Made by a program: the position numbers and the translations under genes. A stretch of DNA of 64,000 nt from Halobellus clavatus (GTDB lineage: Archaea > Halobacteriota > Halobacteria > Halobacteriales > Haloferacaceae): assembly GCF_900107195.1 (NCBI RefSeq), contig NZ_FNPB01000003.1, forward strand, positions 62,001 through 126,000. Direction: 5' to 3'. Below are positions 1-9,618 of the stretch, one piece after another. Each line of letters starts with the position of its first letter. The first letter of the stretch is position 1. The notes under the pieces are model-generated. The model did not search any database. It saw nothing but the letters and a program-made list of their open reading frames with translations, and was not told the origin of the DNA.

Positions 1-45
1 CGCGTCGAGCTCGGGGAGCGCGGCCCGAACTGCTTCTTCGCTCAT
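1..45 (-). CDS. N-terminal fragment of a gene running off the window
   Basis: An ATG on the minus strand at 45 opens a frame that reads MSEEAVRAALPELDA and continues past base 1. Only 15 residues are visible, so the product cannot be identified. The next gene on the same strand begins at 294, which leaves about 57 bases between that gene's stop and this start, so the two could be co-transcribed. Confidence 0.5.
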   Translation of the reverse strand, partial: MSEEAVRAALPELDA

Positions 46-102
46 ACGGTGGGTACGACGGTGGCGAGCAAGTAGGTTCCTTCGGCCCCGCCGGACCGCC
101 GC

Positions 103-294
103 TCACTCGTCGGCGACGGCCCACGTGGGGGTATAGACGAGGCTGCCGAAGAGAAAGACCAGCGCGAGCGCCGCCAACAGCAACGGACCCACGGAACTCG
201 ATCTGACGACGCTTTCGGCGCCGACAGCGATCCCGATCACGATAACAGCCGTACACCGACGAATCGTCCGCCGGAGGGCAGGGGACGAGGACAT
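103..294 (-). CDS. Small two-helix membrane protein, unknown function
   Basis: The 63-residue product has a basic N-terminus (RRTIRR) followed by two hydrophobic stretches at about residues 15-25 and 36-54, so it is probably a small integral membrane protein with the basic end in the cytoplasm. No family is recognised. It lies between the peroxiredoxin gene and the fragment at the window edge, all on the minus strand. The acidic last residues and the clean start support a real gene, but a 63-codon frame in GC-rich DNA carries some risk of being spurious. Confidence 0.55.
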   Translation of the reverse strand: MSSSPALRRTIRRCTAVIVIGIAVGAESVVRSSSVGPLLLAALALVFLFGSLVYTPTWAVADE

Positions 295-345
295 ACTCGC
301 CGTTTGCCCGTCCGGGAGAAATCGGTTCCGCTCGGCGGGACCGGC

Positions 346-828
346 TCAGACCGATTCGACCGCCGATAGGAGTTCCTCGTAGTCGGGTTCGTTCGTCGGA
401 TCCTCGGCGACCCAACTGTAGGTGACGGTCCCGTCGTCGTCGAGGACGAACACCGCGCGGTTGGCGATCCCGTAGAGCCCCAGGTCGGCGATGTCCATCG
501 AGAGCCCGTACGCCTCGATCGCGTCGCCGCCCATATCGCTCACCAGATCGAACCCCAGGTCGTACTCGTCGGCGAAGGCGCCGAGCGAGAACGCGGAGTC
601 GGCGCTCACCCCGAACAGCGTCGCGCCCGCGTCCGCGAAGTCGTCGTAGCGCTCCTGCAGCGCGACCATTTCATTCGAACACGGCGGCGTGAACGCGCCG
701 GGGAAGAACGCCAGCACGACGGGGCCGTCGCCGAGGTGGTCGGCGAGGTCGAACGTCTCGTGATCGCTGCCCTTGTAGGTCGCGGTGAACGCCGGTGCTT
801 CCTCGCCTGCAGACGGTGTGTCAGACAT
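346..828 (-). CDS. Peroxiredoxin (AhpC/TSA-Bcp type, 1-Cys)
   Basis: The 160-residue thioredoxin-fold protein has the peroxidatic motif PGAFTPPCSNE with Thr47 and Cys50, the T-x-x-C signature of peroxiredoxins, which reduce peroxides with a thiol donor. It has no other cysteine, so it must work by the 1-Cys mechanism and depend on an external thiol for resolution. The length is normal for a Bcp or redoxin-domain protein. It is transcribed alone, divergently from nothing obvious; asd lies upstream on the same strand, with its stop about 130 bases away. The exact thiol partner cannot be inferred. Confidence 0.9.
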   Translation of the reverse strand: MSDTPSAGEEAPAFTATYKGSDHETFDLADHLGDGPVVLAFFPGAFTPPCSNEMVALQERYDDFADAGATLFGVSADSAFSLGAFADEYDLGFDLVSDMGGDAIEAYGLSMDIADLGLYGIANRAVFVLDDDGTVTYSWVAEDPTNEPDYEELLSAVESV

Positions 829-957
829 CTCGTCTGTCCGCTACGGGCCGGACGACCAAAATGTGATGGGGCACCGTGTTCGCGCGGTTCACGACCGTGG
901 AGACGAATCCGGGAGCGACGTCCGCGATCGACGAATGCCGTCGCCGTCGAACGGGCC

Positions 958-1992
958 TCAGACCCAGCCTTCTTCGACGAGCAGTTCGCCGTTGAGCAGC
1001 GACGCGCCGGCCGCGCCGCGGATGGTGTTGTGCGCGAGGCAGTTGTACTTCAGGCCGCTCGGGGTCTCCTGGAGGCCCCCGGCGGAGATCTGCATTCCCT
1101 CGCCGCGCTCGCGGTCGAGTCGGGGCTGCGGGCGTTCGAGATCCTCGAAGACGTGGATGAGTTGCGCCGGCGAGGACGGGAGGTCGGCGCTCTCGTAAGT
1201 GCGCATCGCGTCTGCGGCCGCTTCGGGCGACACGTCGTCTGCGGTCTCGGCGAAGACGTTCTCCAGGTGCCCGTCGAGCGTCGGAATCCGGTTACACGAC
1301 GCCGCGACGTCCATCCCGTGAAGTTCGAGTTCCGCCCCGTCGAAGGTGCCCAGCAGTTTCCGCGATTCGGTCTCCATCTTCTCTTCTTCCCCGCCGATGT
1401 GTGGGATCGCGTTGTCGATGATTTCCATCGACGTGACGCCGGAGTAGCCCGCTCCCGAGACGGCCTGCAGCGTCGAGACCTGCACGGATTCGAGGCCGAA
1501 CTCGTCCAACGCCGCGAGCGTCGGAACCATCGTGATCGTCGAGCAGTTCGGGTTCTTCACGAGCGCGCCGTCCCACCCGCGCTCCTCGCGCTGGATCTCG
1601 ATCAGGTCCAGATGACCGGGGTTGATCTCGGGGATCGTCAGCGGCACGTCCGGTGCCATTCGGTCGTTCGAGGAGTTCGAGGAGACCACGTAGCCGGCGT
1701 CGAGGAAGCCTGGTTCGACGTCCGCTGCGACGCCCGAGGGGAGCGACGAGAACAGGAGGTCGACGTCGTCCGGAACGTCATCGGGAGTCGTCGCGGCGAC
1801 GGTCATCTCCGCGACGTCGTCCGGGATCGGCGTGTTCACGCGCCACTTCGCCGCCTCGCGGTACGACTTGCCCGCGCTCTCCTCGGACGCTGTGAGCGCC
1901 GCCAACTCGAACGTCGGATGGTCGTCGAGGAGTTGGATGAACCGCTGTCCGACCGCACCGGTCGCACCGAGAATGCCCACACGTACTGTCAT
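958..1992 (-). CDS. asd: Aspartate-semialdehyde dehydrogenase
   Basis: Asd reduces aspartyl phosphate to aspartate semialdehyde with NADPH, the branch point to lysine, threonine and methionine. The 344-residue product starts with the dinucleotide motif GILGATGAVGQ and has the active-site cysteine in NPNCST (Cys150), followed by the dimerisation domain with SGAGYSG. I place the start at 1992 (MTVRVGILG). The frame is open 19 codons further upstream, but those codons do not resemble the family. The length fits archaeal Asd. It is a single gene, divergent from the biotin carboxylase gene. Confidence 0.95.
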   Translation of the reverse strand: MTVRVGILGATGAVGQRFIQLLDDHPTFELAALTASEESAGKSYREAAKWRVNTPIPDDVAEMTVAATTPDDVPDDVDLLFSSLPSGVAADVEPGFLDAGYVVSSNSSNDRMAPDVPLTIPEINPGHLDLIEIQREERGWDGALVKNPNCSTITMVPTLAALDEFGLESVQVSTLQAVSGAGYSGVTSMEIIDNAIPHIGGEEEKMETESRKLLGTFDGAELELHGMDVAASCNRIPTLDGHLENVFAETADDVSPEAAADAMRTYESADLPSSPAQLIHVFEDLERPQPRLDRERGEGMQISAGGLQETPSGLKYNCLAHNTIRGAAGASLLNGELLVEEGWV

Positions 1993-2200
1993 CACCGTTG
2001 GCGTGGGAGACACACACATAAGGCGGTTTGGATTCGCGTCGTCTTTCACGGACGTTCAGAACTGATTCACTCTCGACGCGCTCACTCGCCGAACGGTCAG
2101 TTCCGTCGACGAATTAGACGCAAGACGTTCGACGACCGTCGAACCTCACTTCGTTCGGAATCGACAGATAGAGGTGCGGCGTTCCGGAATACATCGGCAA

Positions 2201-4021
2201 ATGTTCAGCAAAGTCCTCGTCGCTAACCGCGGAGAGATCGCCGTCAGGGTGATGCGGGCCTGCCGCGACCTGGGCGTGCGGACCGTCGCGGTCTACAGCG
2301 ACGCCGACAAACACGCCGGGCACGTGCGCTACGCCGACGAGGCGTACAACATCGGCCCGGCGCGCGCCGCGGACTCCTATCTCGATCACGACGCCGTTCT
2401 GGAGGCGGGACGCGAGGCGGGTGCGGACGCCGTTCACCCGGGCTACGGATTCCTCGCGGAGAACGCGGCGTTCGCGAGGCGGGTCGAGGAGAGCGACCTC
2501 ACCTGGATCGGACCCAGCGCCGACGCGATGCAGCGACTCGGGGAGAAGACGAAAGCCCGTTCGCTGATGCAGGAGGCCGACGTACCGGTCGTTCCGGGGA
2601 CGACAGAGCCAGTCGATTCCGCCGACGAGGTGAAAGCCATCGCCGAGGAGTACGGCTATCCGGTCGCGATCAAAGCCGAAGGTGGCGGCGGTGGCCGCGG
2701 CCTGAAGGTGGTCCACTCCGCGGACGAGGTCGAATCACAGTTGGAGACCGCCCAGCGCGAGGGCGAAGCCTACTTCGACAACTCGTCTGTCTACGTGGAG
2801 AAGTACCTCGAAGCACCGCGCCACGTCGAGGTCCAGATCCTCGCCGACGAACACGGAAACGTCCGTCACCTCGGCGAGCGCGACTGCTCGCTCCAGCGCC
2901 GGCACCAGAAGGTGATCGAAGAGGCCCCCTCTCCGGCGCTCGACGCCGACCTCCGCGAGCAAATCGGCGACGCGGCCCGACGGGGTGTTCGCGAAGCCGG
3001 ATACACCAACGCCGGAACGGTGGAGTTCCTCGTCGAAGACGGTGAGTTCTACTTTATGGAGGTCAACACCCGGATCCAGGTCGAACACACCGCCACCGAG
3101 GTGATCACCGGTATCGACGTCGTGAAGTGGCAGTTGCGGGTCGCCGCCGGCGAGGAACTCGACTTCGACCAGGACGACGTCGAGTTCGACGGGCACGCGA
3201 TCGAGTATCGGATCAACGCCGAGAACGCGGCCGACGACTTCGCGCCCGCGACGGGGACGCTCGAGACGTACGACCCCCCGGGCGGCATCGGCGTGCGCAT
3301 CGACGACGCCGTCCGTCAGGCCGACGAAATCGGCGGCGACTACGACTCGATGATCGCGAAGTTGATCGTCTCGGCCGGGAGTCGGGAAGAGTGTCTCGCC
3401 CGCTCCGAACGGGCGCTCTCGGAGTTCGAGATCGAGGGCCTCCAGACGATCATCCCATTCCACCGGTTGATGGTGACCGACGAGACGTTCAGAGCGGGCG
3501 AACACACGACCAAGTACCTCGACGAGGAACTGGACCGCGAGCGCATCGACCAGGCGGTCGAGCGGTGGGGGTCGACCGACGCCGCGGCCGACGAAGCCGA
3601 GGCCGACGACGCGGAGTCGACCGAGCGGGAGTTCACCGTCGAAGTCAACGGCAAGCGCTTCGAGGTGAATCTCGAAGAGCGGGGTGCGCCGCCGATTCCG
3701 GACGTCGACGTCGGAGCCGCTTCGGGCGGATCCGGTGCCGGAACGGCCGGGGCGGCTACGCAACCCGATGCAGACGGCGACGACGAGGAAGTGATCGTCG
3801 AGGCCGACGGCGAGCAGGTCTCCGCAGAGATGCAGGGGACGATCCTCTCGGTCGAGGTCGGAGAAGGCGACGAGATCGGTGCCGGGGAGGTCGTCTGCGT
3901 GCTCGAGGCGATGAAGATGGAGAACGACGTGGTCACCGAACGCGGTGGAACCGTTTCGCAGGTCCTCATCGAGGAGGGTGACAGCGTGGATATGGGCGAC
4001 ACCCTCGTCGTTATCGAGTGA
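2201..4021 (+). CDS. Biotin carboxylase fused to biotin carboxyl carrier domain (acyl-CoA carboxylase alpha subunit)
   Basis: The 606-residue protein begins with the biotin-carboxylase N-terminus ([13 protein letters not shown]). It continues through the ATP-grasp domain (glycine-rich loop [11 protein letters not shown], then [15 protein letters not shown]) and the carboxylase C-terminal domain to about residue 450. An acidic linker follows, then a biotinyl domain with EAMKMEN, Lys at about residue 572. It carboxylates biotin and passes CO2 to a beta subunit, probably for acetyl- or propionyl-CoA, but that subunit is not in the window. The start MFSKVL was chosen over an ATG nine codons upstream because it matches the family N-terminus. 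birA follows one base after the stop. Confidence 0.93.
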   Translation: MFSKVLVANRGEIAVRVMRACRDLGVRTVAVYSDADKHAGHVRYADEAYNIGPARAADSYLDHDAVLEAGREAGADAVHPGYGFLAENAAFARRVEESDLTWIGPSADAMQRLGEKTKARSLMQEADVPVVPGTTEPVDSADEVKAIAEEYGYPVAIKAEGGGGGRGLKVVHSADEVESQLETAQREGEAYFDNSSVYVEKYLEAPRHVEVQILADEHGNVRHLGERDCSLQRRHQKVIEEAPSPALDADLREQIGDAARRGVREAGYTNAGTVEFLVEDGEFYFMEVNTRIQVEHTATEVITGIDVVKWQLRVAAGEELDFDQDDVEFDGHAIEYRINAENAADDFAPATGTLETYDPPGGIGVRIDDAVRQADEIGGDYDSMIAKLIVSAGSREECLARSERALSEFEIEGLQTIIPFHRLMVTDETFRAGEHTTKYLDEELDRERIDQAVERWGSTDAAADEAEADDAESTEREFTVEVNGKRFEVNLEERGAPPIPDVDVGAASGGSGAGTAGAATQPDADGDDEEVIVEADGEQVSAEMQGTILSVEVGEGDEIGAGEVVCVLEAMKMENDVVTERGGTVSQVLIEEGDSVDMGDTLVVIE

Positions 4022-4022
4022 G

Positions 4023-4997
4023 ATGAACGAGACCCGACGGGCGATCCTGGCGGCGCTCGCGGCGGGACCGGTGACCGGGCCCGCACTGGCGGCACAACTC
4101 GACGTATCGCGGGCGGCAGTCTGGAAACAGATCGAATCGCTCCGCGACGCGGGCTTCGAGATCGAGAGCGGCGACGCCGGCTACCGGGTCGAGTCGGTTC
4201 CAGCGTACGGGGCGGCGGCGATCGAATTCGACCTCGACGCGCCGTACCGGGTCGAGTACCACGACGCGATCGGGAGCACGAACGACCGCGCGCGCGACCT
4301 CGCCGCCGCCGACGAAGCCGACGTGGTCGTCGTCGCGGACGAACAGACCGGTGGCCGCGGCCGACTCGACCGGCAGTGGACCGCACCGAGCGGCGGGGTC
4401 TGGGCCAGCCTCCTCCTCCGCCCCGAGCGGCCACCGTCGGAGCTCCCCATCTACACGCTCGCGGCGGCTGTCGCCGTCACGCGCGCCGCCCGCGAAGCGG
4501 GCGTCGACGCGCGGATCAAGTGGCCGAACGACGTGCTCGTCGTCGATTCGAGCGAATCAGGGACACAGGCGGAGGACGGCGCGGACAAACTCGCAGGGAT
4601 CCTGACCGAGATGGAGGGCGAGGCCGACCGCGTCTCCTGGCTCGTCGTCGGGATCGGCGTGAACGCCAACGTCGACGTCGATTCGCTTCCGCCGGGCGCG
4701 ACGAGTCTCCGCGCAGCGAGCGGCGACGTCGACCGGCGCGTGTTCCTCCAGCGCGTTCTCGAAACGTTCGCGACGTTGACATCCGATGACGGACGTCTCG
4801 ACGGAGTGCTGGACGCGTGGCGGGAGTATGCGGCGACGCTTGGCCGGCGCGTACGGGTGGAGACGCCCACGGAGGCCATCGAAGGCGAGGCCGTCGACGT
4901 CCGGTTTCCGGGGTCACTCGTCGTCCGCACCGACGACGGCGACCGCGTCGTCACTGCGGGCGATTGTGAGCATCTGCGGCCCAGCAGTTCAGACTGA
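4023..4997 (+). CDS. birA: Biotin--[acetyl-CoA-carboxylase] ligase with N-terminal HTH (BirA)
   Basis: BirA activates biotin with ATP and attaches it to the carrier lysine of carboxylases. The 324-residue protein has a winged-helix domain in the first 60 residues (LDVSRAAVWKQIESLRDAGF), a catalytic core with GGRGRLDRQW, KWPNDVLV and AGILTEMEGE, and a C-terminal SH3-like domain. The HTH implies it could also act as a biotin-responsive repressor. The ATG lies one base after the stop of its substrate gene, so ligase and carrier protein form one translationally coupled operon. Confidence 0.93.
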   Translation: MNETRRAILAALAAGPVTGPALAAQLDVSRAAVWKQIESLRDAGFEIESGDAGYRVESVPAYGAAAIEFDLDAPYRVEYHDAIGSTNDRARDLAAADEADVVVVADEQTGGRGRLDRQWTAPSGGVWASLLLRPERPPSELPIYTLAAAVAVTRAAREAGVDARIKWPNDVLVVDSSESGTQAEDGADKLAGILTEMEGEADRVSWLVVGIGVNANVDVDSLPPGATSLRAASGDVDRRVFLQRVLETFATLTSDDGRLDGVLDAWREYAATLGRRVRVETPTEAIEGEAVDVRFPGSLVVRTDDGDRVVTAGDCEHLRPSSSD

Positions 4998-5033
4998 AGA
5001 ACGTCGGAAAAGGGTCCGTCGCGACCGACTGCC

Positions 5034-5312
5034 TCAGTTCTCGCCGCCGTCCGTGAGCGGGCGGCCGCCGGCGGTGAGCACGCCGTCGGCGATCTGCTGG
5101 GCCTCGGCGGCCGAGGGTCGCGTTCCGTCGACGAACCGATCGCCCAGTTCCTCGACGACGGTCATCACGTCGTTCAGGTCACCGCGATCTGCGACGTCGG
5201 CGAACACGTCCTCGTAGGCGTTCGCTTCCCAGTGGCTGATCTCGTAGTCGTAGGTGTCGCTGTCTGAGGCAACCGCGTATCGGAGTTGTCTCGCCGCGTC
5301 GGACGGGTTCAT
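5034..5312 (-). CDS. Hypothetical protein, 92 residues, acidic
   Basis: The product is not recognised. It is soluble and acidic, with aromatic-rich residues around 18-30 (DSDTYDYEISHWEAN) and a helical middle containing VMTVVEELGDRFVDG. It has no membrane segment or cysteine cluster. It is convergent with birA, ending 36 bases from it. An AT-rich stretch just upstream (about 5320-5345) could hold its promoter. Composition and placement support a real gene; the function is unknown. Confidence 0.65.
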   Translation of the reverse strand: MNPSDAARQLRYAVASDSDTYDYEISHWEANAYEDVFADVADRGDLNDVMTVVEELGDRFVDGTRPSAAEAQQIADGVLTAGGRPLTDGGEN

Positions 5313-5464
5313 ACTGTATTACTACGGACCCATTTACTAAAGTGTACTCAGACTCGGAATCGAGTTAATTAGTCCTCTTCCGGCCGACTTTGGCGGCCGA
5401 CGCCCGCGGTCGCCGAGTCCGCGACTCCGACACGCTTAGGAGACGCGGACCCCGCTCGTTGGGT

Positions 5465-6262
5465 ATGTCTCACGGCGATCGAGTCGGGGTCGCACGGCGG
5501 GCGGCCGCTGCGGGCGCGACGCTGGCTACCGAGCGGTTCCGAACCGACCTGGACGTCGAACAGAAAGACGGGAAGACAGACGTCGTGACGCAGGCCGACC
5601 GCGACGCTCAGACGGCCGTGATCGAGGAGATCGAAGCCGCGTACCCCGACGACGCGGTCGTCGGCGAGGAGGCTCGCGCGCTGAAGTCAGTCCCGGCGAC
5701 GGGCGCGGCATGGATCGTCGATCCGATCGACGGCACGAACAACTACGTCCGCGGGCTCCGGACCTGGGGAACCGCCGTCGCCGCCGTCCGCGACGGCGAC
5801 CCCGTCGCGGCCGCGGTCACCCTCCCGGCTCTCGGAGACGAGTACTGGACTGACGGAGCACAGACGTATCGCAACGGCGATCCGGTCTCGGTCTCGACGG
5901 AGGACGACCCCGAAGCGGCCGTCGTCACGCCGACAATGTGGTGGGACTTCGATGCGCGCGACCAGTACGGTCGGGCCTGTCAGGCGATGGTCGACCGCTT
6001 CGGCGATCTCAGGCGCCTCGGCTGTGCGCAGGCCGAACTGGCGGCCGTCGCCGACGGTTCGCTCGACGGCGTCGCCACAAACCTCCGGGCGCATCCCTGG
6101 GACACCGTCGCCGGCGTGGCGATGATCCGCGCCGCCGGCGGGACGGTGACGGACCTCGCGGGCGACCGGTGGCGACACGACTCCGTCGGCCTCGTCGCCT
6201 CGAACGGCGAGGTCCACGACACGCTGCTGGCGGCCGCCCGCGACATCGACCCCGTGGCGTGA
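5465..6262 (+). CDS. Inositol monophosphatase-family phosphatase
   Basis: The 265-residue member of the Li+-sensitive phosphatase superfamily hydrolyses a sugar or inositol phosphate, or fructose-1,6-bisphosphate as some archaeal members do. The metal-binding motifs are visible: GEE at residues 67-69, DPIDGT at 86-91, and the C-terminal HPWDTVAG. The start at 5465 is the first Met near the family N-terminus; an upstream ATG at 5390 would add 25 arginine-rich residues unlike the rest. The substrate cannot be decided from sequence. An Lrp-type regulator follows 88 bases downstream. Confidence 0.87.
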   Translation: MSHGDRVGVARRAAAAGATLATERFRTDLDVEQKDGKTDVVTQADRDAQTAVIEEIEAAYPDDAVVGEEARALKSVPATGAAWIVDPIDGTNNYVRGLRTWGTAVAAVRDGDPVAAAVTLPALGDEYWTDGAQTYRNGDPVSVSTEDDPEAAVVTPTMWWDFDARDQYGRACQAMVDRFGDLRRLGCAQAELAAVADGSLDGVATNLRAHPWDTVAGVAMIRAAGGTVTDLAGDRWRHDSVGLVASNGEVHDTLLAAARDIDPVA

Positions 6263-6350
6263 TCGGCCCGTCTGTCGGCGTATGCGGGCGCTTTGGCGGA
6301 CCTTGTGAGATAACCACAAGGCCGAAGTTCCTCCGGGCCGAAACGAGTGC

Positions 6351-6800
6351 ATGCAACTCGACGAGACGGACCGGTCGATTCTCCGAATTCTCCAGTCCGA
6401 CGCGCGCACGCCGTTCAGCGAGATCGCGCGGGAGATCGAGATGTCGAGTGCGACCGTTCACGATCGGGTCGGTCGGCTGGAGGATGAGGGGATCATCGAG
6501 GGGTACCACACGAGCGTTGATGCGCGGGCGGTGGGCTTCGGCACGTCGGCGGTCGTCGGACTCCGGATCGAGCAGGGGCAAGAAGACGACGCAGTCGAAC
6601 GACTTCGAGAGATCGACGGCGTTCAGGAGATCCACCTGACGACCGGCGAGTGGGACGTCGTCCTCCGGGTGTACGCCGAGGACACGGACCACCTCCGGGA
6701 ACTGATGTTCGACAACATCGCGCGGATCGACGGGTTCTCGCGGTCCCAGACGATGGTGATTCTGGGCTCCGAACTCGAAGACCGCTCGCTTCCGATCTGA
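6351..6800 (+). CDS. Lrp/AsnC family transcriptional regulator
   Basis: The 149-residue DNA-binding protein has an N-terminal winged HTH ([20 protein letters not shown], then [19 protein letters not shown]) and a C-terminal RAM/ACT-like ligand and oligomerisation domain ending near [10 protein letters not shown]. Proteins of this family bind amino acids or related metabolites and switch nearby operons. The upstream stretch (about 6300-6350) contains ttgtgagataaccacaag, a partly symmetrical sequence that could be an autoregulatory site. The target is not evident from the neighbours. Confidence 0.92.
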   Translation: MQLDETDRSILRILQSDARTPFSEIAREIEMSSATVHDRVGRLEDEGIIEGYHTSVDARAVGFGTSAVVGLRIEQGQEDDAVERLREIDGVQEIHLTTGEWDVVLRVYAEDTDHLRELMFDNIARIDGFSRSQTMVILGSELEDRSLPI

Positions 6801-6885
6801 CGGCTCTCCTCAGTCTCTTCGCTCAGTCGCGGCACCTCCGTTCCGGACCGGAATCCTCAACACGTCCCGAACCGGGCTTCAGTGT

Positions 6886-8025
6886 ATGTCGACAGTCGCC
6901 GAGCGCATCGGCGCCGACCCCGAACGGCTCTGGATCGGCAGCGTTCTCGCCGCCGTTGCCCTCCTCGTCGGCGGGTCGCTCGTCCGTCCCGAACTGGTCT
7001 ATGACGGCTTCATCTGGCACTACTTCTGGGGGCCCGTCCAGGCGGACGCCAACTCCGCCGTCTGTGCGATCCGCCCGGGGAGTACCGTCGAATACCTCTC
7101 CGACACGGCCGCCTGCGCCAACGCGGCCGAACCGGTCGCCTACCCCGGCTACACGCTCGTTTCCGAAGTGGGCTATATGATCACGCTCCTGGTCGCGCTC
7201 ACGGGCCTGGTCTTCCTCCTCCGACGGCTCGATCTGGGCACCGATCGCCGCTTCTTCTACGCGCTGCTCCCGTTCGTCTTCTTCGGCGGCGCACTCCGCG
7301 TCGTCGAGGACGCCAACGACTCCGTACCCGCCGCGGAAACGCTCATCTCCTACCCGCTGAACACGCTCGTAATCAGTCCGATCATCTACTTCACCGTCTT
7401 CGCGATCACACTCGTCGTCGTCGTCGCCACCGTCGTGGCGGCGCGCCGCGGACTCATCGGCCGGTACGACCGCGTGCTGTTCGGCCTCGGAAGCGCAGTC
7501 CTCGCCGTGACGCTCGGCTATCTCGTGTCGCTCGTGGTCACCGGCGCCGAAGGCGTCGAGTTCTACCCACAGGTGCTGGGAGTCGTCCTCGTCGGGGCGA
7601 CCGTGTCTGCGGCCGTCACGTGGGTCCTCATCGAACGGTTCGCGCCCGAGATCAACGCCGGGACCCGGGGGATCGGCTTCGTGGTCCTCTGGGGGCACGC
7701 GGTCGACGGCGTCGCGAACGTCGTCGGACTCGACTTCATGACCGCCCTCGGTGCCGGCCCGAACCTGATCCCGAAACACCCGGTGAACCAGTTCGTCGTC
7801 GACGTCACCGGGTCCGTTCTTCCGGCGTCCGTGCTCGCAGTGACGGGCGACACCTGGCCGTTCCTGCTCGTGAAACTCGTCGCCGCGACGTTCGTCATCT
7901 GGGTCTTCGAAGAGGAGATCTTCGAGGAGAGCCCGCGCTACACCATCCTACTCTTGATCGCCGTGTTGGCCGTCGGTCTCGGTCCGGGGACGCGTGACAT
8001 GCTCCGCGCTACATTCGGTGTCTGA
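6886..8025 (+). CDS. DUF63 family multi-pass membrane protein
   Basis: The 379-residue protein has about nine to ten hydrophobic helices, starting with [19 protein letters not shown]. It has the archaeal DUF63 pattern [12 protein letters not shown] after the third or fourth helix and a late [14 protein letters not shown] motif. The family is widespread in Euryarchaeota and has no assigned function. The gene is convergent with the KaiC-like gene. Its stop abuts the 78-base inverted-repeat element, which may serve as a two-way terminator. Confidence 0.88.
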   Translation: MSTVAERIGADPERLWIGSVLAAVALLVGGSLVRPELVYDGFIWHYFWGPVQADANSAVCAIRPGSTVEYLSDTAACANAAEPVAYPGYTLVSEVGYMITLLVALTGLVFLLRRLDLGTDRRFFYALLPFVFFGGALRVVEDANDSVPAAETLISYPLNTLVISPIIYFTVFAITLVVVVATVVAARRGLIGRYDRVLFGLGSAVLAVTLGYLVSLVVTGAEGVEFYPQVLGVVLVGATVSAAVTWVLIERFAPEINAGTRGIGFVVLWGHAVDGVANVVGLDFMTALGAGPNLIPKHPVNQFVVDVTGSVLPASVLAVTGDTWPFLLVKLVAATFVIWVFEEEIFEESPRYTILLLIAVLAVGLGPGTRDMLRATFGV

Positions 8026-8026
8026 T

Positions 8027-8104
8027 AATGAGTACTCTCGTCTCTTACCGCCGAGCGCCGTCAGCGGGGGTGGCGCTCGGCGGTAAAAAGTGAGAGTAAT
8101 CATT
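8027..8104. repeat. 78-bp inverted-repeat element, copy 1
   Basis: The core is a perfect 14-bp stem, taccgccgagcgcc at 8046-8059 and its complement at 8072-8085, around a 12-base loop (gtcagcgggggt). The symmetry continues outward with mismatches, so that the outer ends aatgag...ctctc and gagag...atcatt pair as imperfect terminal inverted repeats. It fills the gap between two convergent genes. The second copy is at 24524-24601, also 78 bp. It could act as a terminator, a dispersed palindromic repeat or a MITE-like unit. Confidence 0.85.
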
Positions 8105-8118
8105 ATGAGACGGGGGCG

Positions 8119-9618
8119 TCACTCGCCCCCGTGCGACCCGTCCTTCCATTCGGGCGTCCCGCGGAGGATGCCGCGGAGTTCGGTGAGCGGGTCGCCGACT
8201 TTGATGCCGTGTCGGGTGATCTCGAACTCCCGGAGCGTCCGCTCGAAGTCGCTGGTCCGCATCTTCAGGACGCCGATGACCTTCCGCATCTCACCGCGGA
8301 TCTCGATGTGTCGGAGGAAGAGGATGTTGTCCGCGAGGTAGCTGATGCCCACGTTCGTCGCCTGGAACTCCCCGGTGATGGTCGGGATCTCGTCGACCAG
8401 TATGACGGTCACGCCCATGTTCTTCAGATACCGACCGAGCGAGTGGAGATGCGTGACCAGTTCATCTTCGTCGCCCTGAATGCCCAGTTTGTACCCTGCA
8501 ATCCCGTCGAGCATCACGATGTCGGCTGCTTCCTCTTCGACCTGCCGGCGGATCTTCTGTGCGAACTCCTGCGGTGAGACTTCGAGCGGTTCGATCCCCT
8601 CGACGGTGAGCGTCCCGCGCTCGCGCATCTTTGCGACCGGGATGTTGATCGCTTCCGACCGCTGGGCGAACGTCGCCTCCGACTCCTCGAAGAGGTACAT
8701 CACGGAGCGTTCGCCGCGACCGGCCGCCTCCTTCATGAACTGCGTCCCGGTGGTCGTCTTGCCCACACCGGTCGGCCCGCTGATGACCGTGACGGTCCCC
8801 CGGTCCAGACCGCCGTCGAGCAGTTCGTCGACCTCCGGGATCCCCGAGGAGATCGGTTCCGAGACGAACTCCTGTGAGTACTCACCGGGCGCGAGTTGCG
8901 GGAAGACGACGAGTCCGTTGTCGGTGATCGCCATCCCGTGATCGCCGCTCTGCGTCGGCGAGCCTCGGAACTTCGGGACGGCGATCGAGCGGCCGGTGGA
9001 GGCGTACCCGAGTTCGATCGTGCCGTCGCTCATAAACTGGAGGTCGTCGTCGGGCTCCTGCTCTGTGGCCTGGGTGGTAAAGAGGACCGAGGCTCCGTGT
9101 TCGCCGACCAGCCGCATAAACGAGAGCGCGTGCTTCCGAAACTGGTAGTCGTCCCCCGCGAGGTCTCGGAACTGCGTGATCGGATCGACGAACACCCGGT
9201 CGGGTTCGACCGACGATACGCGCTCGGATATCGCCTCGATGAGCGGATCGCGTTCCACCGCGCTCGCGTCGAAGACGTCGTACCCCTGATCGTCGGTGAA
9301 GAAGTCGGACTTGGGGCTCAGATCCAGGAACTCGACGCCGTCGAGATCGAATCCGAGCGTCGCCGCGTTCTGTTTGATGTCTGCTGTCTGCTCTTCGAGG
9401 TTGATGAAGAGGGCCGTTTCGCCCGTCTCGACCCCCGCCGTGAGGTAGTGCATCCCGAGAATCGACTTCCCCGTTCCCGGCGCGCCCCGAACGAGGTAGC
9501 TCCGCTCCGGGATGAGTCCGCCGTGCAGGATCTCATCGAGTCCGGGGACGCCAGTCGAGAGCCGGTCGATGTTCGGTGCCTCCGTCCTGGATCGATCGTC
9601 GTCTGAGTCGGTTGTCAT
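8119..9618 (-). CDS. KaiC-like ATPase with two RecA domains
   Basis: The 499-residue protein is a tandem KaiC-type RecA ATPase. The first domain has Walker A GAPGTGKS at residues 45-52, and the second has GPTGVGKT at about residue 280. Each domain begins with the KaiC hallmark (GVPGLDEILHGGL and GIPEVDELLDGG). Bacterial KaiC is the clock hexamer; haloarchaeal homologues are thought to act in signalling, and there is no kaiA or kaiB here. Walker B-like strands (VFVDPITQF, IVMLDGIAGYK) are present in both halves. The last residues are His/Gly-rich and divergent from KaiC. It is a single gene on the minus strand with a long upstream gap. Confidence 0.88.
   Translation of the reverse strand: MTTDSDDDRSRTEAPNIDRLSTGVPGLDEILHGGLIPERSYLVRGAPGTGKSILGMHYLTAGVETGETALFINLEEQTADIKQNAATLGFDLDGVEFLDLSPKSDFFTDDQGYDVFDASAVERDPLIEAISERVSSVEPDRVFVDPITQFRDLAGDDYQFRKHALSFMRLVGEHGASVLFTTQATEQEPDDDLQFMSDGTIELGYASTGRSIAVPKFRGSPTQSGDHGMAITDNGLVVFPQLAPGEYSQEFVSEPISSGIPEVDELLDGGLDRGTVTVISGPTGVGKTTTGTQFMKEAAGRGERSVMYLFEESEATFAQRSEAINIPVAKMRERGTLTVEGIEPLEVSPQEFAQKIRRQVEEEAADIVMLDGIAGYKLGIQGDEDELVTHLHSLGRYLKNMGVTVILVDEIPTITGEFQATNVGISYLADNILFLRHIEIRGEMRKVIGVLKMRTSDFERTLREFEITRHGIKVGDPLTELRGILRGTPEWKDGSHGGE

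Noticed and set aside
736..2226. 496-codon plus-strand frame across the peroxiredoxin-asd region
   Set aside because: It is antisense to asd and rich in Arg/Val without a recognisable domain; asd on the other strand is unambiguous.
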